Assembly (NCBI GenBank): GCA_039583875.1
Contig: CM077166.1
Span: forward strand, 77,106,564 to 77,170,563
DNA from: Platanthera guangdongensis
Lineage: Eukaryota > Streptophyta > Magnoliopsida > Asparagales > Orchidaceae
Reading direction: 5' to 3'
Length of the DNA stretch: 64,000 nucleotides
In this document: positions 23,716-34,978 of the stretch, one piece after another
Layout: the number at the start of each line of letters is the position of its first letter
Numbering within the stretch: the stretch's first letter is position 1
Notes under the pieces: model-generated
What the model saw: the letters and a program-made list of their open reading frames with translations, nothing else
Told to the model about the DNA's origin: nothing
Databases searched by the model: none
Position numbers and translations under genes: made by a program

Positions 23716-24500
23716 CATATTTATACGTATACTTCACTTGTATGTAAGTACATCTAAAGTATGTCAACTGGTATGAGGGTGATTGCAAGTCAGTGTTTTC
23801 TTGATCACTTTCTAGTTATCCTTGAATCATCTAATAACATGGAGGAAAAAGTCCTTATTACATTGGCCTTGAAAAGCTTATTTAGTGATCCTGGTTATTG
23901 TTCTAATCTCTTCTTTTAGTGTTCCCTTCATGAACTAGGAATTGATTTTATGATGGCAAATGTGCAGATTTAAATAAAGAACCTGTAGCATATGCAAAGC
24001 GTATTCACTAGCCTTTGAGGAAACTTAAAAGATATTCATCACTCGTTGCAGAAACCCTGAAAGAAATAATGAATTTTCCATCTGTTCACTAAAAACTAAC
24101 GAAGATTGTCATCAAGAAATATATGGAAAAGCCGGAAACCCGTTAAATTCATTCTAAATCCCGTTTATCTCACGTGGTCTCCCGCCGAACTCATCTTTAT
24201 GTATATTAGAATCCCGCCGACCCTTCACCTTCCATAAGAATCCCGCCGAAGGAGCAAACTCTACGAATCCCGCCGAACTTCGCAGGAAACACGCCAAATC
24301 CCGCAAGATTTCTACCGCCGACTCTTCCCATTCCCACCGACTCGCGGAAGCTCGCCGAATCTCGCCGACTCTCTCCGCAAGGGACTCTCTCCTTCAAGAC
24401 TCTCGCCGAGGGGAAACTCTCTCCGCAAGGGACTCTCTCCTTCTCCGCCGGAAACTCGCCGAGGGGAAACTCGCCGACTCCCTCAAGACTTTCGTTACCA
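23710..24500 (+). other. B-plus spacer with CCGCCGA/CTCGCCGA-rich segment
   Basis: No gene. It aligns, with much divergence, to the reverse complement of 26170-26940 in the opposing arm, including the CCCGTTAAA motif. From about 24180 it is dense in ATCCCGCCGA and CTCGCCGA, with CTCTCTCCGCAAGGGA repeated. The similarity breaks near 24490-24510, the inversion junction. Confidence 0.65.
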
Positions 24501-24501
24501 T

Positions 24502-26043
24502 ATTACCGTCAAACTTTTGAATGTTGTTTGCTACAACATGAGCATTCTGATTTACTACTGCAAGAGTATCGGTGTTCTTTTTCAATCCGGCCATATGAAG
24601 AGTGACCGCTTGACCGGCCGCTGTAAACTTTTCTTCAAATTTCTTGTCCATCATGTCAAGTTTATGATTGATCTCCACCATGTTCTTGAGCATGCGATTT
24701 TAAGACTTCTTGATCCTTTGCAGCATTTTATTCTGAGCTTTATCAAAGGAGGCTTTAAGCTCATTCACTATGCCCTGAATGATATTCACGGTATGAGTGG
24801 CTAGATTATCTCGTAGTGGAAGATCCCGAGGCACTTCTTGGCCTTGCACTTCATCAGATGCACCTGTAGAGCTGGACAAGAGCACAACCTCTAAGGGTGG
24901 AATACTGGCAGCATCTGTAGATTTCTCGGACTCCCCCTCCACTCGTGCACCAATGTTTTCAGGAATGATTTCAGGTGCGTGCTTGTCAGATGGAGCTTCA
25001 ATGAGATCCTGAGCCTCCAATGCTTCTTGTCCCTCATTGCCATCTTCCTCTCCTTCATCATCCATGAAATCATCTTCATCAGCATCCTCTTCCAACTCTT
25101 GGTCAGCAGTCCCCTGTACATCAGCTTCGGCTCCTTGATCGTTCCGGTTCAGGGCCTCCTCATTCTCCGGCACAGCTTCACTGTCTTCTTGTATATCTGC
25201 CACAGCATCTCTGGCCATTTGGGAGATGTCAGCTACGATATCAGCATGAGTGGGTAGAGGCTCCCCCTCAATTCCTGCAGTCAAAGTATCAGGAATTTCA
25301 CTGGGGGTTACTACTGGAGATACGTCCTGTTGTTCTTCCACAGGAGCCTGCCCAATTCGCCTCTCCCATCTGTCAAAAACACTTGAGTCCATCTTCTTCA
25401 AGTAGTGTAGAGGAACACCTTTACTCATGTCATACTTGTCTCCATTCAGCTGATTGAGATACAGACTTATGATTTGGCCAAAGCTCGGAGAGCTCAGGGT
25501 GTCCTTTATCTTCTCAAACAGCAATGCCCCCCAGTTGAATCTTTTTCGGCAGACAATTGCCACCAGAATCTTGAACATATCCGCAGAGATATGGTCATGA
25601 GAGCCCGACTTGCAGATGAGTACCTTTCCAATTATGTCTGACAGAAGCTTCCCTTCGTCATTAATATCCTTGCGCTTGATCGACCGTGTTCCTCGTGGGA
25701 GACCACAGAATAAGAGAGTCATGTTTTTGTCTTCTTCCTCAAGATAATCCTCGTGCTCCGAGCTAGAGAGCTGCAGGAAGCGGGTCAGCTTCCTGGCAGA
25801 CATCTTGATCTTTGCCCCAGCCACCTTGCTTTTGATAAGAGAGTCGCCATTCCTGAGTTTTGCGGTAGCGAAGAACTCCAGCACCTATTTGTCCAAGATT
25901 TTGCACGGGTGCTCCAGGATGAATGAGAGCCCAGCCTCTTCCAGCATCAGAATGATGTTTCTGAATTCGTCAGAGGCATGAGAGAACCCTGTTCGAACTA
26001 GCTCGCAGCCAGTGACCAGCCCAGCGGTTGTCCTTGGAGCCAT
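24502..26043 (-). pseudogene. Additional ORF downstream of gag, plant-transposon-protein-like
   Basis: ATG at 26043. The frame is continuous except for TAG at 25885-25887 and TAA at 24700-24702; after the TAA it runs on to the inversion junction. The first 250 residues resemble, from memory, the putative plant transposon protein domain found as an extra ORF in several plant retrotransposons (the VAGAKIKMSARKLTRFLQL block, then FKILVAIVCRKRFNWGALLF). The rest is very acidic. The segment after the TAA (MVEINHKLDMMDKKFEEKF) looks coiled-coil. It is not gag, pol or a recognisable envelope: I see no clear signal peptide or membrane span. Function unknown. Confidence 0.6.
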
Positions 26044-27219
26044 TGCAGATCTAGGGAGAGAAGCCCTACTCTACGCTTAATCAAAAATCAAAAAGGAAGC
26101 GACATTAGTGATCAAGTCCAAGTAAGGGTGAGGGGGTGGTTACCTAAAGGCGTAGACGGTGAGTTAGTTGGTGAGCTTCCTGCGAGAAATCTTCCTTGAG
26201 CGTCCTGCGGGATGTCGACGGAAGCCTTCACGACACGGTGAGAAACTTGCGGGAAGACGATGTAGACCTTCGGTGAGAAACTTCGGTGGGATTCTTGCAG
26301 TGAGAAACGATGGCGACCAGGGAAGACGATGGAGACCTATTTGGCGAGAGTCTTGCGGGATTCGGCGAGTTTCCTGCAGAGAAGAAGTCGATTTGGCGAG
26401 CTTCCCTTGCGGCGGGTTTCCCTTGCGGAGAGAGTCCTTCGGTGAGATCGACGAGAGTCTTCACGTGGTGTGGGATTCTAGCGGGATGCAGATGGAAGAG
26501 GAAGAGTCGGCGAGATTCCTTCAGCGTTTCGGCGAGTATTCTGCGGTAAGTTTCTCGTGGAAATGAAAGGTCGGCGGGATTTCTTTGCGTTAACGACAGG
26601 TTTTAACAGGATTTAACGGGTTTTAACGGGATCCCTTTGCTAAGAATCGGTGGGAATTTGTCTAAGTTGAAATCGAAGGGTTTCTTTAATAGGAATCTTC
26701 AGGTTAAGAGGCATGCAGCATTTTCGAAATCTTCTGATGTTAAGTCAATTTAAAAATTATAAATATATATATATATATCTTAAAGCCAATCTGTTTGGGT
26801 TTGAACGGGGCTTTTCCGAACACTTCTTGATGTCAATTGTGAGTCATCGAGATTTACAATGACATATCTTCGTTAAATCTTTATTAATGTATCTAAGGTT
26901 TATATGTATCGTGTTAACCTATCCTTAGGTGTGCACACATACACTTATATATATATATATGTATATATAGAGAGAGAAATATATATACGTAACTGTCGAT
27001 GGAAAACGACTCAAATTTTGGAGCAGATGAAAAATACCTGGGAACATGAGAGTGATCATTTCGTCTCTCTGACTATAACATACCAGGTGCTCGATGTGAG
27101 TATGCTTATATAGATATCACTTCTGTTAGTCCATATGCATGTTCCAATTCAGTCTTGAAACACCTACTGTCTAGTTCCCATCATAGTTACGGGAACCTAG
27201 ACTACCCTGCAAGAAAGAA
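26044..27219 (-). other. Spacer between B-minus gag and extra ORF
   Basis: No gene. It includes a TCGGCGAG/GCGGGATT-rich segment (26170-26600), short AT tracts (about 26760-26780 and 26945-26985), and the 3' flank of gag matching that of B-plus. Confidence 0.6.
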
Positions 27220-28796
27220 TTACTTTACCTTAGGAACCCAAATCATATTGGGTCCTAGGTTCTTGTTAGCATAAGAACTCGACTACCTTCCTGCAGAAAA
27301 CCTGTCGGGAAGACTACCTCTGCCCCGAAAATGTGGATAGGCCCTTGCCCATGACATAGAGGGGTTGTGCCAACAGTCAATGGCAAAGTGTCCCACTTTG
27401 CCACAGCACCAACACGGGTGAATGTTGTATCGCCGTTTCTGACTTGATCTAGTGACTGAGGTAGTCACGGTCCTAGGTCTAAACGGGATAGGGCATAATC
27501 TCCTCACAAAATTTCCTCTTCCACCGTGACACGTGGAGGGGTGGAAGGAATGCATGTTGTGAGCTTCATGAGGCCGGGGAGGTGGTGCCTTCCTTTCAGG
27601 CATCCCCCTTCCTAAGGCCCCATGAAAACTTACCCCATGACTTCTAACCTCCCTGTCCTGTGTCCTCGGGTGGTGAGAAGTGTTCTGTGAGCTGGGACAT
27701 ACAGATTCACACCGAGTTGAGGCAGTGGCAGTGAATACAAAGGGCTCAGAATGAGCCTTAGGTATTCTCTCATGGGTGGCCACGACGGCCCTTGCACTAC
27801 GGGTGTCTCCACATGAGGACATATCACCCTTGCAGTGACCACGATTGTTCCTGTGGTCATACCTGAAGGCATGATGAGTTGCCTTCCTGCTTGGAGTGGG
27901 GGTCGGAATACCGTTTCCCCATTTCTCCACGAATTGATAATCCGGAAGATCCACCCATTTTCTTGCTTTCTCTTTATAGCATCAACCTTGGAAAAGTTTG
28001 ATACTATTCTTTTCTTATTTTCTAGACTACTCTCTAGAGCTGAGATTTTAGAGTCCTTGACCTTGTTGGATGCCAATTGGAGAACCAACAAGATCTTCAG
28101 TCGAGCAATCTCTTGAGCTTGCTCCTCAGCAAGTAGGTTGCTTGTCTGAAGGGCTCTCTTCAAGGAATCAACATTTTCTGAAGGAAGGCAGTTCCTGTCT
28201 TCAGAAACTTCAAGAGAGACGGGGCAGGATGAAGAAGTTACCTGCTCTTCTGTGTTATTGTCATTAGAGCCAGTGACCATTGAGTCATCCTCATCAGAGC
28301 TGCCTTCCTCACTGGCCTCTTCAGTCTCTGACATGGACACTGGAGCTCTGATGCTGTCCGAGAGATCCTTGCCTTCATCTTCAGAGGTGAAGACCCCCAC
28401 ATAGGCTTCATCCTCTGGTTGACAGCAGATTCCAGCTTTCTCTGATCCCCCCATCAGCTCTGAGATCATCACCCACATAGATTTAGTCGTCCTACATTTT
28501 TCCAATCTAGAGCGAGAAACTCCAGACAAGATATCCAAGATAATTTGACGAATCCTCTTGTCCAAGTTAAATAGTGACAGTTCCGTCTCTGACATCTCTG
28601 CAATGCACTTGGGCACTTCGATATTCTTTCCAGAGCAGGAGGTCTTCATAGGAATAAAAGGACCCTCTTCCAGGATGAACGATGCTCGAGGATCGATGGC
28701 CTCCAAGTGATATGACACCCTCATCCTCCAGACAGGATAATACTCCTTTATACATGCGGGAAGTCTTAGTGGCGATATCTCATAATCCAGCTCCAT
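27220..28796 (-). pseudogene. gag: B-minus gag
   Basis: Same architecture as B-plus gag: N-terminal domain, acidic stretch, coiled coil, basic region, single C-terminal knuckle CWCCGKVGHFAIDCW near 27405. Here the G-run that is broken in B-plus is intact. One base is missing from the C-run at about 27896-27902, shifting the frame, and a CAG-to-TAG stop lies near 27290 before the WVPK end. The two copies are thus broken at different homopolymers. Confidence 0.86.
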
Positions 28797-28857
28797 GCTT
28801 CTGACACCGGTGGCAGGATACTACACAAGGTGTAAACCTTTTTGGTGAGTAACCTCC

Positions 28858-28868
28858 CTCTGATACCA
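28858..28868 (-). other. Primer binding site after LTR2
   Basis: TGGTATCAGAG on the minus strand, 2 bases inside LTR2. Confidence 0.9.
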
Positions 28869-28870
28869 CT

Positions 28871-30513
28871 TGATAGTCCACCTAGTGTCAACTATCTTCA
28901 CCTATGGGGGGGGGGGGGAATAGGTGACGTGCATCGTTTTTGCGGAATTTAAATTGTACCTGCACACGAAAATAAAACAACACAGCACAGCAGAGTACAC
29001 AAGCTATTTATAGTGGTTCCCCGACTTGGTACATCCACTTTCCCTCTTCGACCTATCTCCCAACACGGGACGACTCGGTCTCTTCACCAACAGGATTGAA
29101 ATCCAATCCTTGCACTATCGGAAGGAACCCTTCCACACGTAGGAGTCAACACTCCCACAACACGGGTTGCACCCAGCCCTTACAACTCGGAACAACCATT
29201 CCTCTACAACAAAAGTAAAATAGAATGTACAAGAAATACAAACTACGTGTGGAGACTACGGTGTCCCTCTTCGTTGACGACGTGATCTTGAAGTCTTCAA
29301 AGAGTCCACAACCTTGGTCTCTCTTGGAGAGGATCTCCCCGGAACCGGCGGTGGCAAGATGGGCGGCGGCACGGTTCACGGGTTCGGCGGCGACGACAAT
29401 GTGCGGCTACTGTACTTTGGAGATCCAAACTTCGTAGCGAAGCTAGCTAGGTCTACCAACGGTCACACTAGGATCAATCGTCTCGATCGATTCGGATGGG
29501 GAAGATTTTCCCGATCTACAAATCGAGAGACAAGAGATCTCCGGTTAGACACGTGAGACGCTGAGCTTAGCTAGGCTTCTGTCGCAGGAGGATCTGGGCG
29601 AAACCACGATCAACCGGCGAACAACTTGGCGCGAGCGGCAGCGGCGGCGGCGGAGCGGAAACGGCGATCTAGGTCACGTCGCGGCTCGCGTTTTTATTTT
29701 CTTCTTCGCTTGTTTTACTGTTCAAAAATACCCGTGTATTTATACACACGTATACTCCAAAGTGACCGTTGTGGGTCCCACCTGAAGGAACCCTAGTTCC
29801 GGTTCAACATAGTCCAGCGGCAGAATCCGGTCCAGCAGCTTCCAGAGAAAACGCCAAGTAAGAATCGGCGAGAATCGCAGGTGATTCTCGACAAATCGGC
29901 GAGAATCAGTTAGTGATTCTCGACGATTCGTCGAGAATCACTAGTGATTCTCGCCGAATCACTTGTTGATTCTCAACGAATATTACTTGGTATTCATGAT
30001 CTGCTCAGCGATGGGTTCGGCGAGAATCACTAGTGATTCTCGCCGAATCTTACTTGGCACCGTTTTGAGGTAGCCGGATAGAGTCGGCGAGAATCACTAG
30101 TGATTCTCGACGATTCGGCGAGAATCACTAGTGATTCTCGCCGAATCGGCGAGAATCACTTGGTGATTCTCGTCGAATTACATTTAGACGAATTTTCGTC
30201 TTTCCACCAAAGAGCTGCTCCTTGACCCATCCTTGCTCCTTGTTTGCTCTTGTATAAACACGGCCCTGTACTTGAAAGTAAGTGCACTCCAATAGAGAGA
30301 GTACACGTAGGCCAACACACTGATCTGCTCAACGAGGGATTACGACGTGCAGACCCGTGTATATTGACCTACTGCACCCTGACATTGGTGTGCACTTAGC
30401 GTGGAATAACTGCAAGCACAACTTAAGAGGTTTCATCAAATACATTGTGAATTCATCTTAGCTTGACAGGTGGCTTCCTCAAATCCAGGTAATTATGGAT
30501 ACAATACCCAACA
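28871..30513 (-). repeat. LTR2 (1643 bp), shared by B-minus and C
   Basis: Same ends as the A LTRs (the inner end reads TGATAGTCC instead of TGAAAGTCC on the plus strand). A polypurine tract, minus-strand AGGGGGAGAT, abuts its right side, so it is the 3' LTR of C. A primer site abuts its left side, so it is also the 5' LTR of B-minus. The TATA box reads TATAAATA in sense. Confidence 0.9.
29850..30182. repeat. U3 palindrome array of LTR2
   Basis: The same GATTCTCGCCGA inverted array. The perfect 26-bp palindrome around ACTAGT occurs at 30019-30044 and 30117-30142. Confidence 0.9.
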
Positions 30514-30763
30514 ATCTCCCCCTATTTGACGAAGCCAAAACCCTACTAGCTAAGATGAATAACACCAATCAAATAATATAAACAGCATTCAGAATTTAAA
30601 TATGCAGCACAAGATAATATAAGCAGACAAATCAAGACTTGAGTCATTCATAATTTCAAATGCATATATATATATGTATATATACATAATCTCAAGATTG
30701 TTCAAATAATAACAACAATCATTAATCGTTCTTAATAGAGAATGACAAGCTATAAAGTTTTGA

Positions 30764-31291
30764 CTATTTTTCTTTGGCTAAGTCATCTTTGAGTTTTTGC
30801 GCCAAATACTTCTTTCTTTGCCTCTCTATATACTCTTTGGGCTTCGAATAATATCTGGGAGGAGGAGCTTTATCTGCCACCGTGTTGGTCCTGAAGAAGA
30901 TGTTTCGTTTTGCTTCATACGTCTTGTGCATTTCCCACTCATACTGGCTGTATACTTCGTTTCGATTGATTTCTCCTTTTTCCTGTAGCCAGAAGGTGTC
31001 CAAGATGATATTCTTTGAAACTGGACTCCACTTTTCATTTCTTACTTCCTCCTCACTCAGTCGAATTCTCTTTTCAGCTTGTGTCTCCTTGGAGGTCCCT
31101 TCTTGAGCTTTTCTCTTTCCCCTGGCTTTTGCTAGGGCCTCTTGGTCAAACATGCTCTTCAGTTTTGCTTTAGAAATAGCCCTAGCATCAGCTTCACTCA
31201 TGGGAACATCTACAACACTTACTCCCTCAGCAGCACTTACTCCCTCAGCAGCCGTAGTAGTCTCAGGAGCATGAATACCTGCAGGATTCAA
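30764..31291 (-). CDS. ORF3 of unit C, unknown protein
   Basis: An open frame of about 175 codons just before the 3' UTR and polypurine tract. It has no ATG of its own: the frame is open upstream to the deletion junction at about 31308. The protein is Ala/Glu/Lys-rich, basic toward the end (many Lys/Arg), with a conserved-looking segment SKNIILDTFWLQEKGEI. I do not recognise it. It may be the C-terminal end of the extra ORF seen in B-minus or a third ORF of the family. Confidence 0.5.
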   Translation of the reverse strand: MNPAGIHAPETTTAAEGVSAAEGVSVVDVPMSEADARAISKAKLKSMFDQEALAKARGKRKAQEGTSKETQAEKRIRLSEEEVRNEKWSPVSKNIILDTFWLQEKGEINRNEVYSQYEWEMHKTYEAKRNIFFRTNTVADKAPPPRYYSKPKEYIERQRKKYLAQKLKDDLAKEK

Positions 31292-31299
31292 ATCGACGC

Positions 31300-32609
31300 C
31301 TAACGCCTGTGAATGTTGTATCGCCGTTTCTGACCTGATCTAGTCACTGAGGTAGTCACGGTCCTAGGTCTAAACGGGATAGGGCATGATCTCCTCACAA
31401 AATTTCCTCTTCCACCGTGACACGTGGAGGGGTGGAAGGAATGCATGTTGCGAGCTTCATGAGGCCGGGGAGGTGGTGCCTTCCTTTCAGGCATCCCCCT
31501 TCCTGAGGCCCCATGAAAACTTACCCCATGACTTCTAACCTCCCTGTCCTGTGTCCTCGGGTGGTGAGAAGTGTTCTGTGAGCTGGGACATGTAGATTCA
31601 CACCGAGTTGAGGCAGTGACAGTGAATACAAAGGGCTCAGAATGAGCCTTAGGTATTCTCTCATGGGTGGCCACGACGGCCCTTGCACTACGGGTGTCTC
31701 CACATGAGGACAGATCACCCTTGCAGTGACCATGATTGTTCCTGTGGTCATACCTGAAGGCATGATGAGTTGCCTTCCTGCTTGGAGTGGGGGGTCGGAA
31801 TACCATTTCCCCATTTCTCCACGAATTGATAATCCGGGAGATCCACCCATTTTCTTGCTTTCTCTTTATAGCATCAACCTTGGAAAAGTTTGATACTATT
31901 CTTTTCTCATTTTCTAGACTACTCTCTAGAGCTGAGATTTTAGAGTCCTTGACCTTGTTGGATGCCAATTGGAGAACCAACAAGATCTTCAGTCGAGCAA
32001 TCTCTTGAGCTTGCTCCTCAACAAGTAGGTTGCTTGTCTGAAGGGCTCTCTTCAGGGAATCAGCATTTTCTGAAGGAAGGCAGTTCCTGTCTTCAAAAAC
32101 TTCAAGAGAGACGGGGCAGGATGAAGAAGTTACCTGCTCTTCTGTGTTATTGTCATTAGAGCCAGTGACCATTGAGTCATCCTCATCAGAGCTGCCTTCC
32201 TCACTGGCCTCTTCAGTCTCTGACATGTACACTGGAGCTCTGATGCTGTCCGAGAGATCCTTGCCTTCATCTTCAGAGGTGAAGACCCCCATATAGGCTT
32301 CATCCTCTGGTTGACAGCAGATTCCAGCTTTCTCTGACCCCCCCATATGCTCTGAGATCATCACCCACATAGATTTAGCCGTACTACATTTTTCCAATCT
32401 AGAGTGAGAAGCTCCAGACCAGATATCCAAGATAATTTGACGAATCCTCTTGTCCAAGTTAAATAGTGATAGTTCCGTCTCTAACATCTCTGCAATGCAC
32501 TTGGGCACTTCGATATTCTTTCCAGAGCAGGAGGTCTTCATAGGAATAAAAGGACCCTCTTCCAGGATGAACGATGCTCGAGGATCGATGGCCTCCAAGT
32601 GATATGACA
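31300..32609 (-). pseudogene. gag: Unit C gag, downstream part
   Basis: Uninterrupted frame from the N-terminal domain to YNIH, where the other copies continue into the zinc knuckle. Here the knuckle is deleted and the sequence jumps to ORF3 in another frame. The upstream 26 codons lie on the far side of H. Where it is intact, this copy lacks the homopolymer frameshifts of B-plus and B-minus. Confidence 0.85.
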
Positions 32610-32614
32610 CCCTC

Positions 32615-34918
32615 TGTAACACCCCCTATCCGTCGCATAGCATATAGCAGTAGGTCCGGCCGGGGCCCGACGCCATATACCACAGACAGACCAGGTGGTT
32701 ACTTATGGAAACCATTCAACCAATCTCAACGTCCTACACAGAGCATTCTAGCGGAAGCAGTTTATAAAAGTTGTACACAAGAACCCAGCATCGAAGCACG
32801 AATGTCCACTAATACAAAACAGGAATGTTATACAAAATACCCAAAACAAGCCTTAAGGCCTTACAAAATGTTTCACTTGAATATTACATGTTTTACAAAC
32901 CACGGCACACAGGCCGGTCATTTATGAATAAAACAGTAAACACTTCCATTTGGGCCTTCGAGGGCCGGCTTCGCAAAAAGGGCTTTAGCCCGCTATTGAC
33001 CGCTTGGTCCAGCTGCACCTGCAAGCAACAAACCACCGCACGGTGGCGAAAACAAGGCAACGGTCAGCAATGCTGACCAAATTATAACGATCCCTCCCCC
33101 AACTCGGGGCGGCGATGCTCCTTCCCTGCATTTCATTAGCATAAGCGAGCAATTTATAATGATAGCCATTTCATCACAGACGTTGGCTCGCTCGGCCACA
33201 CGCCCCGTGCACTCAGGGCACATTCTCGGTGAACCGGTCCATGTCACGTCAATTAAAGCCATTAACATTCCAGACTCACCACCGCCACTTGGACGGCCAA
33301 ACCTATGAGCAATTTGTCTTCCTGGCCTGGGTCACGACAATTTAAGCCATTGACCGCCGAAGACCCTACTCTATGCCAACGGTAAGTGCCACGTGCCTTT
33401 AGGTCTCTTTAACCGAACGACATAGAACGGGTACGGTTCCATCTAACCCGTGCTCACATCGCAACGACAATTTTAGCCATTTGCGCGGGTCAAACTTCCA
33501 CCGAGTCCCATTTCCATCACAAGTCACATAACCCCGTTATGTTCAAGTTGGCTCTCAAGCCACCAAGTTGGCAAGATCTCGTATCTGCCCAGTTTTCCGG
33601 GTGCACCTTTGGGTTAGTCCCCAAGGCTCCCTGCTGCAATCTACCGCGTAGAAAACCCAAAAAACAACCAATAGCACGGAGTCTTCTCCGGCATTATGCA
33701 ATGCAACATCACTGATCCAGACCAACTTGTCCGGGTAGGCTTCACACATCATGCCTATGTCCGTTCTCGCTTATGGACTCTAAACAACGGGGACTTCACA
33801 TATCTACCCGAAGGAAAGCCTCCAACTCTCCACAAACTCGCGAGAGCGGGCTTCCTATGCTAAGAAAGAGAGCTATTCATGCTCAAGATTAGGATCGTTA
33901 CCCTTGCATTCCACTTTGGCGCCATTGAAAAGTAATCGGATGGAAATCACCGCACTAGCGTTGCCTCCATGGAACCGGAGTCGGCTTGCGATTCGGAGCT
34001 CCGAAGCTCCTCTAATGGCGGATCTAGCTCCTTCTTCCTCCCTTGGCTCTCCTCTCTCTCCAAGGATTTAGAAAGATGATAAGGTATGAAAAGTGAGGGT
34101 TTTCCAAGTCCACTCACGGGTATATCCTCTCAGGAACAACCCCCAGCCGTTGGATCTTCAGTTAAAGAAATGAACGGCTTCGATTCGGGGCTGAAATGCC
34201 CAATCTGGACCGAACACGGCCTGGCACACGCCCGTGTCCAGGGCCGTGTGCCGCATTCGCCATCAAAATCGAATCACTTGGAACCTCACACGGGTATCGA
34301 ACACGCCCGTGTTCGAGCTGACACGCCCGTGTTCCACCTGACACGGCCGTGTGATCGGCCGTGTACCCCATGATTTTTCCCCATTTTCAACCCGAGCACT
34401 GCACGGGTTCTAGGACACGCCCGTGTCCTTACCCGTGTCACCTTGACACGCCTGGGCCCCAGGCCGTGTACACGGGACACTTCGTTGAGTGAAGATCGAC
34501 GACTTGATGACACGGCCTTGGACACGCCCGTGTCCTAGGCCGTGTGCCTTGTCTCGACGATCGTCGAGCGAATCTCGACGACTCCCCGGGACGATCGTCG
34601 ACACGGGTCGACATGCCCTGCGACACGCCTGTGTCGCAGGCCGTGTGCCCACTCTCGATGAATCGTCGAGTAAATCTCGACGACTTCGCGGCTAAGTGTC
34701 GACACGGGTCGACACGCCCTGCGACACGCCCGTGTCGCAGGCCGTGTGCCCACTCTCGACGAATCGTCGAGTAAATCTCGACGTCTTCGCGGCTAAGTGT
34801 CGACACACGCTTGACACGCCCTAGGACACGCCCGTGTCCCAGGCCGTGTGCCTGCTGCCAGAACCCAAACTGGCCCAAAACATCCCCCTTTTGCTCCTTT
34901 GAGTTTCGGGGCATTACA
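32615..34918 (-). repeat. H 3' LTR (2304 bp)
   Basis: Plus-strand ends are TGTAACACCCCC and GGGGCATTACA. The target duplication lies outside its left edge and the polypurine tract inside its right edge. No gene: the Arg/His/Gly-rich frames in it come from the palindromic array read in several frames. Confidence 0.94.
34215..34862. repeat. U3 palindrome array of H 3' LTR
   Basis: Dense ACACGCCCGTGT and GGCCGTGTG motifs. From about 34539 a unit of about 101 bp is repeated three times, each containing a stem CCTGCGACACG with CGTGTCGCAGG around a 2-base loop, plus CTCGACGA...TCGTCGAG. It lies near the sense start of the LTR. Confidence 0.9.
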
Positions 34919-34934
34919 ACTCTCCCCCTCTTAA
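34919..34934 (-). other. Polypurine tract of H
   Basis: Minus-strand TTAAGAGGGGGAGAGT abuts the 3' LTR. Confidence 0.88.
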
Positions 34935-34978
34935 TAGAATTTCGCCCACGAAATTAAATAGAGGAAAGACATGTACAA

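Larger units (their letters stand above)
20176..24500 (+). mobile_element. B-plus: gag-only relative of A, plus-strand arm of an inverted pair
   Basis: LTR1, primer site and gag read rightward, followed by the same spacer found in the opposing minus-strand arm. There is no pol and no second plus-strand LTR. It is inserted in E1 just after AACAT. It meets the minus-strand arm head-on at about 24490-24510, inside the element rather than at an LTR. Confidence 0.8.
24500..30513 (-). mobile_element. B-minus: gag-only relative of A with an extra ORF, minus-strand arm
   Basis: LTR2, primer site, gag, spacer and a second ORF read leftward. No third LTR follows. The element ends at the junction with B-plus. 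LTR2 is also the 3' LTR of unit C. Confidence 0.78.

Noticed and set aside
23556..23788. Open frames across the (AT)n tract
   Set aside because: The YIYI peptide is a microsatellite artefact.
24700..26043. An envelope protein in the gag-only element
   Set aside because: Sirevirus envelope-like ORFs were considered, but I see no signal peptide or membrane-spanning segment in this ORF.
34086..34914. Arg/His/Gly/Val-repeat proteins on both strands of the H LTR
   Set aside because: They arise from reading the ACACGCCCGTGT array in several frames, overlap each other and have no start or codon signal.
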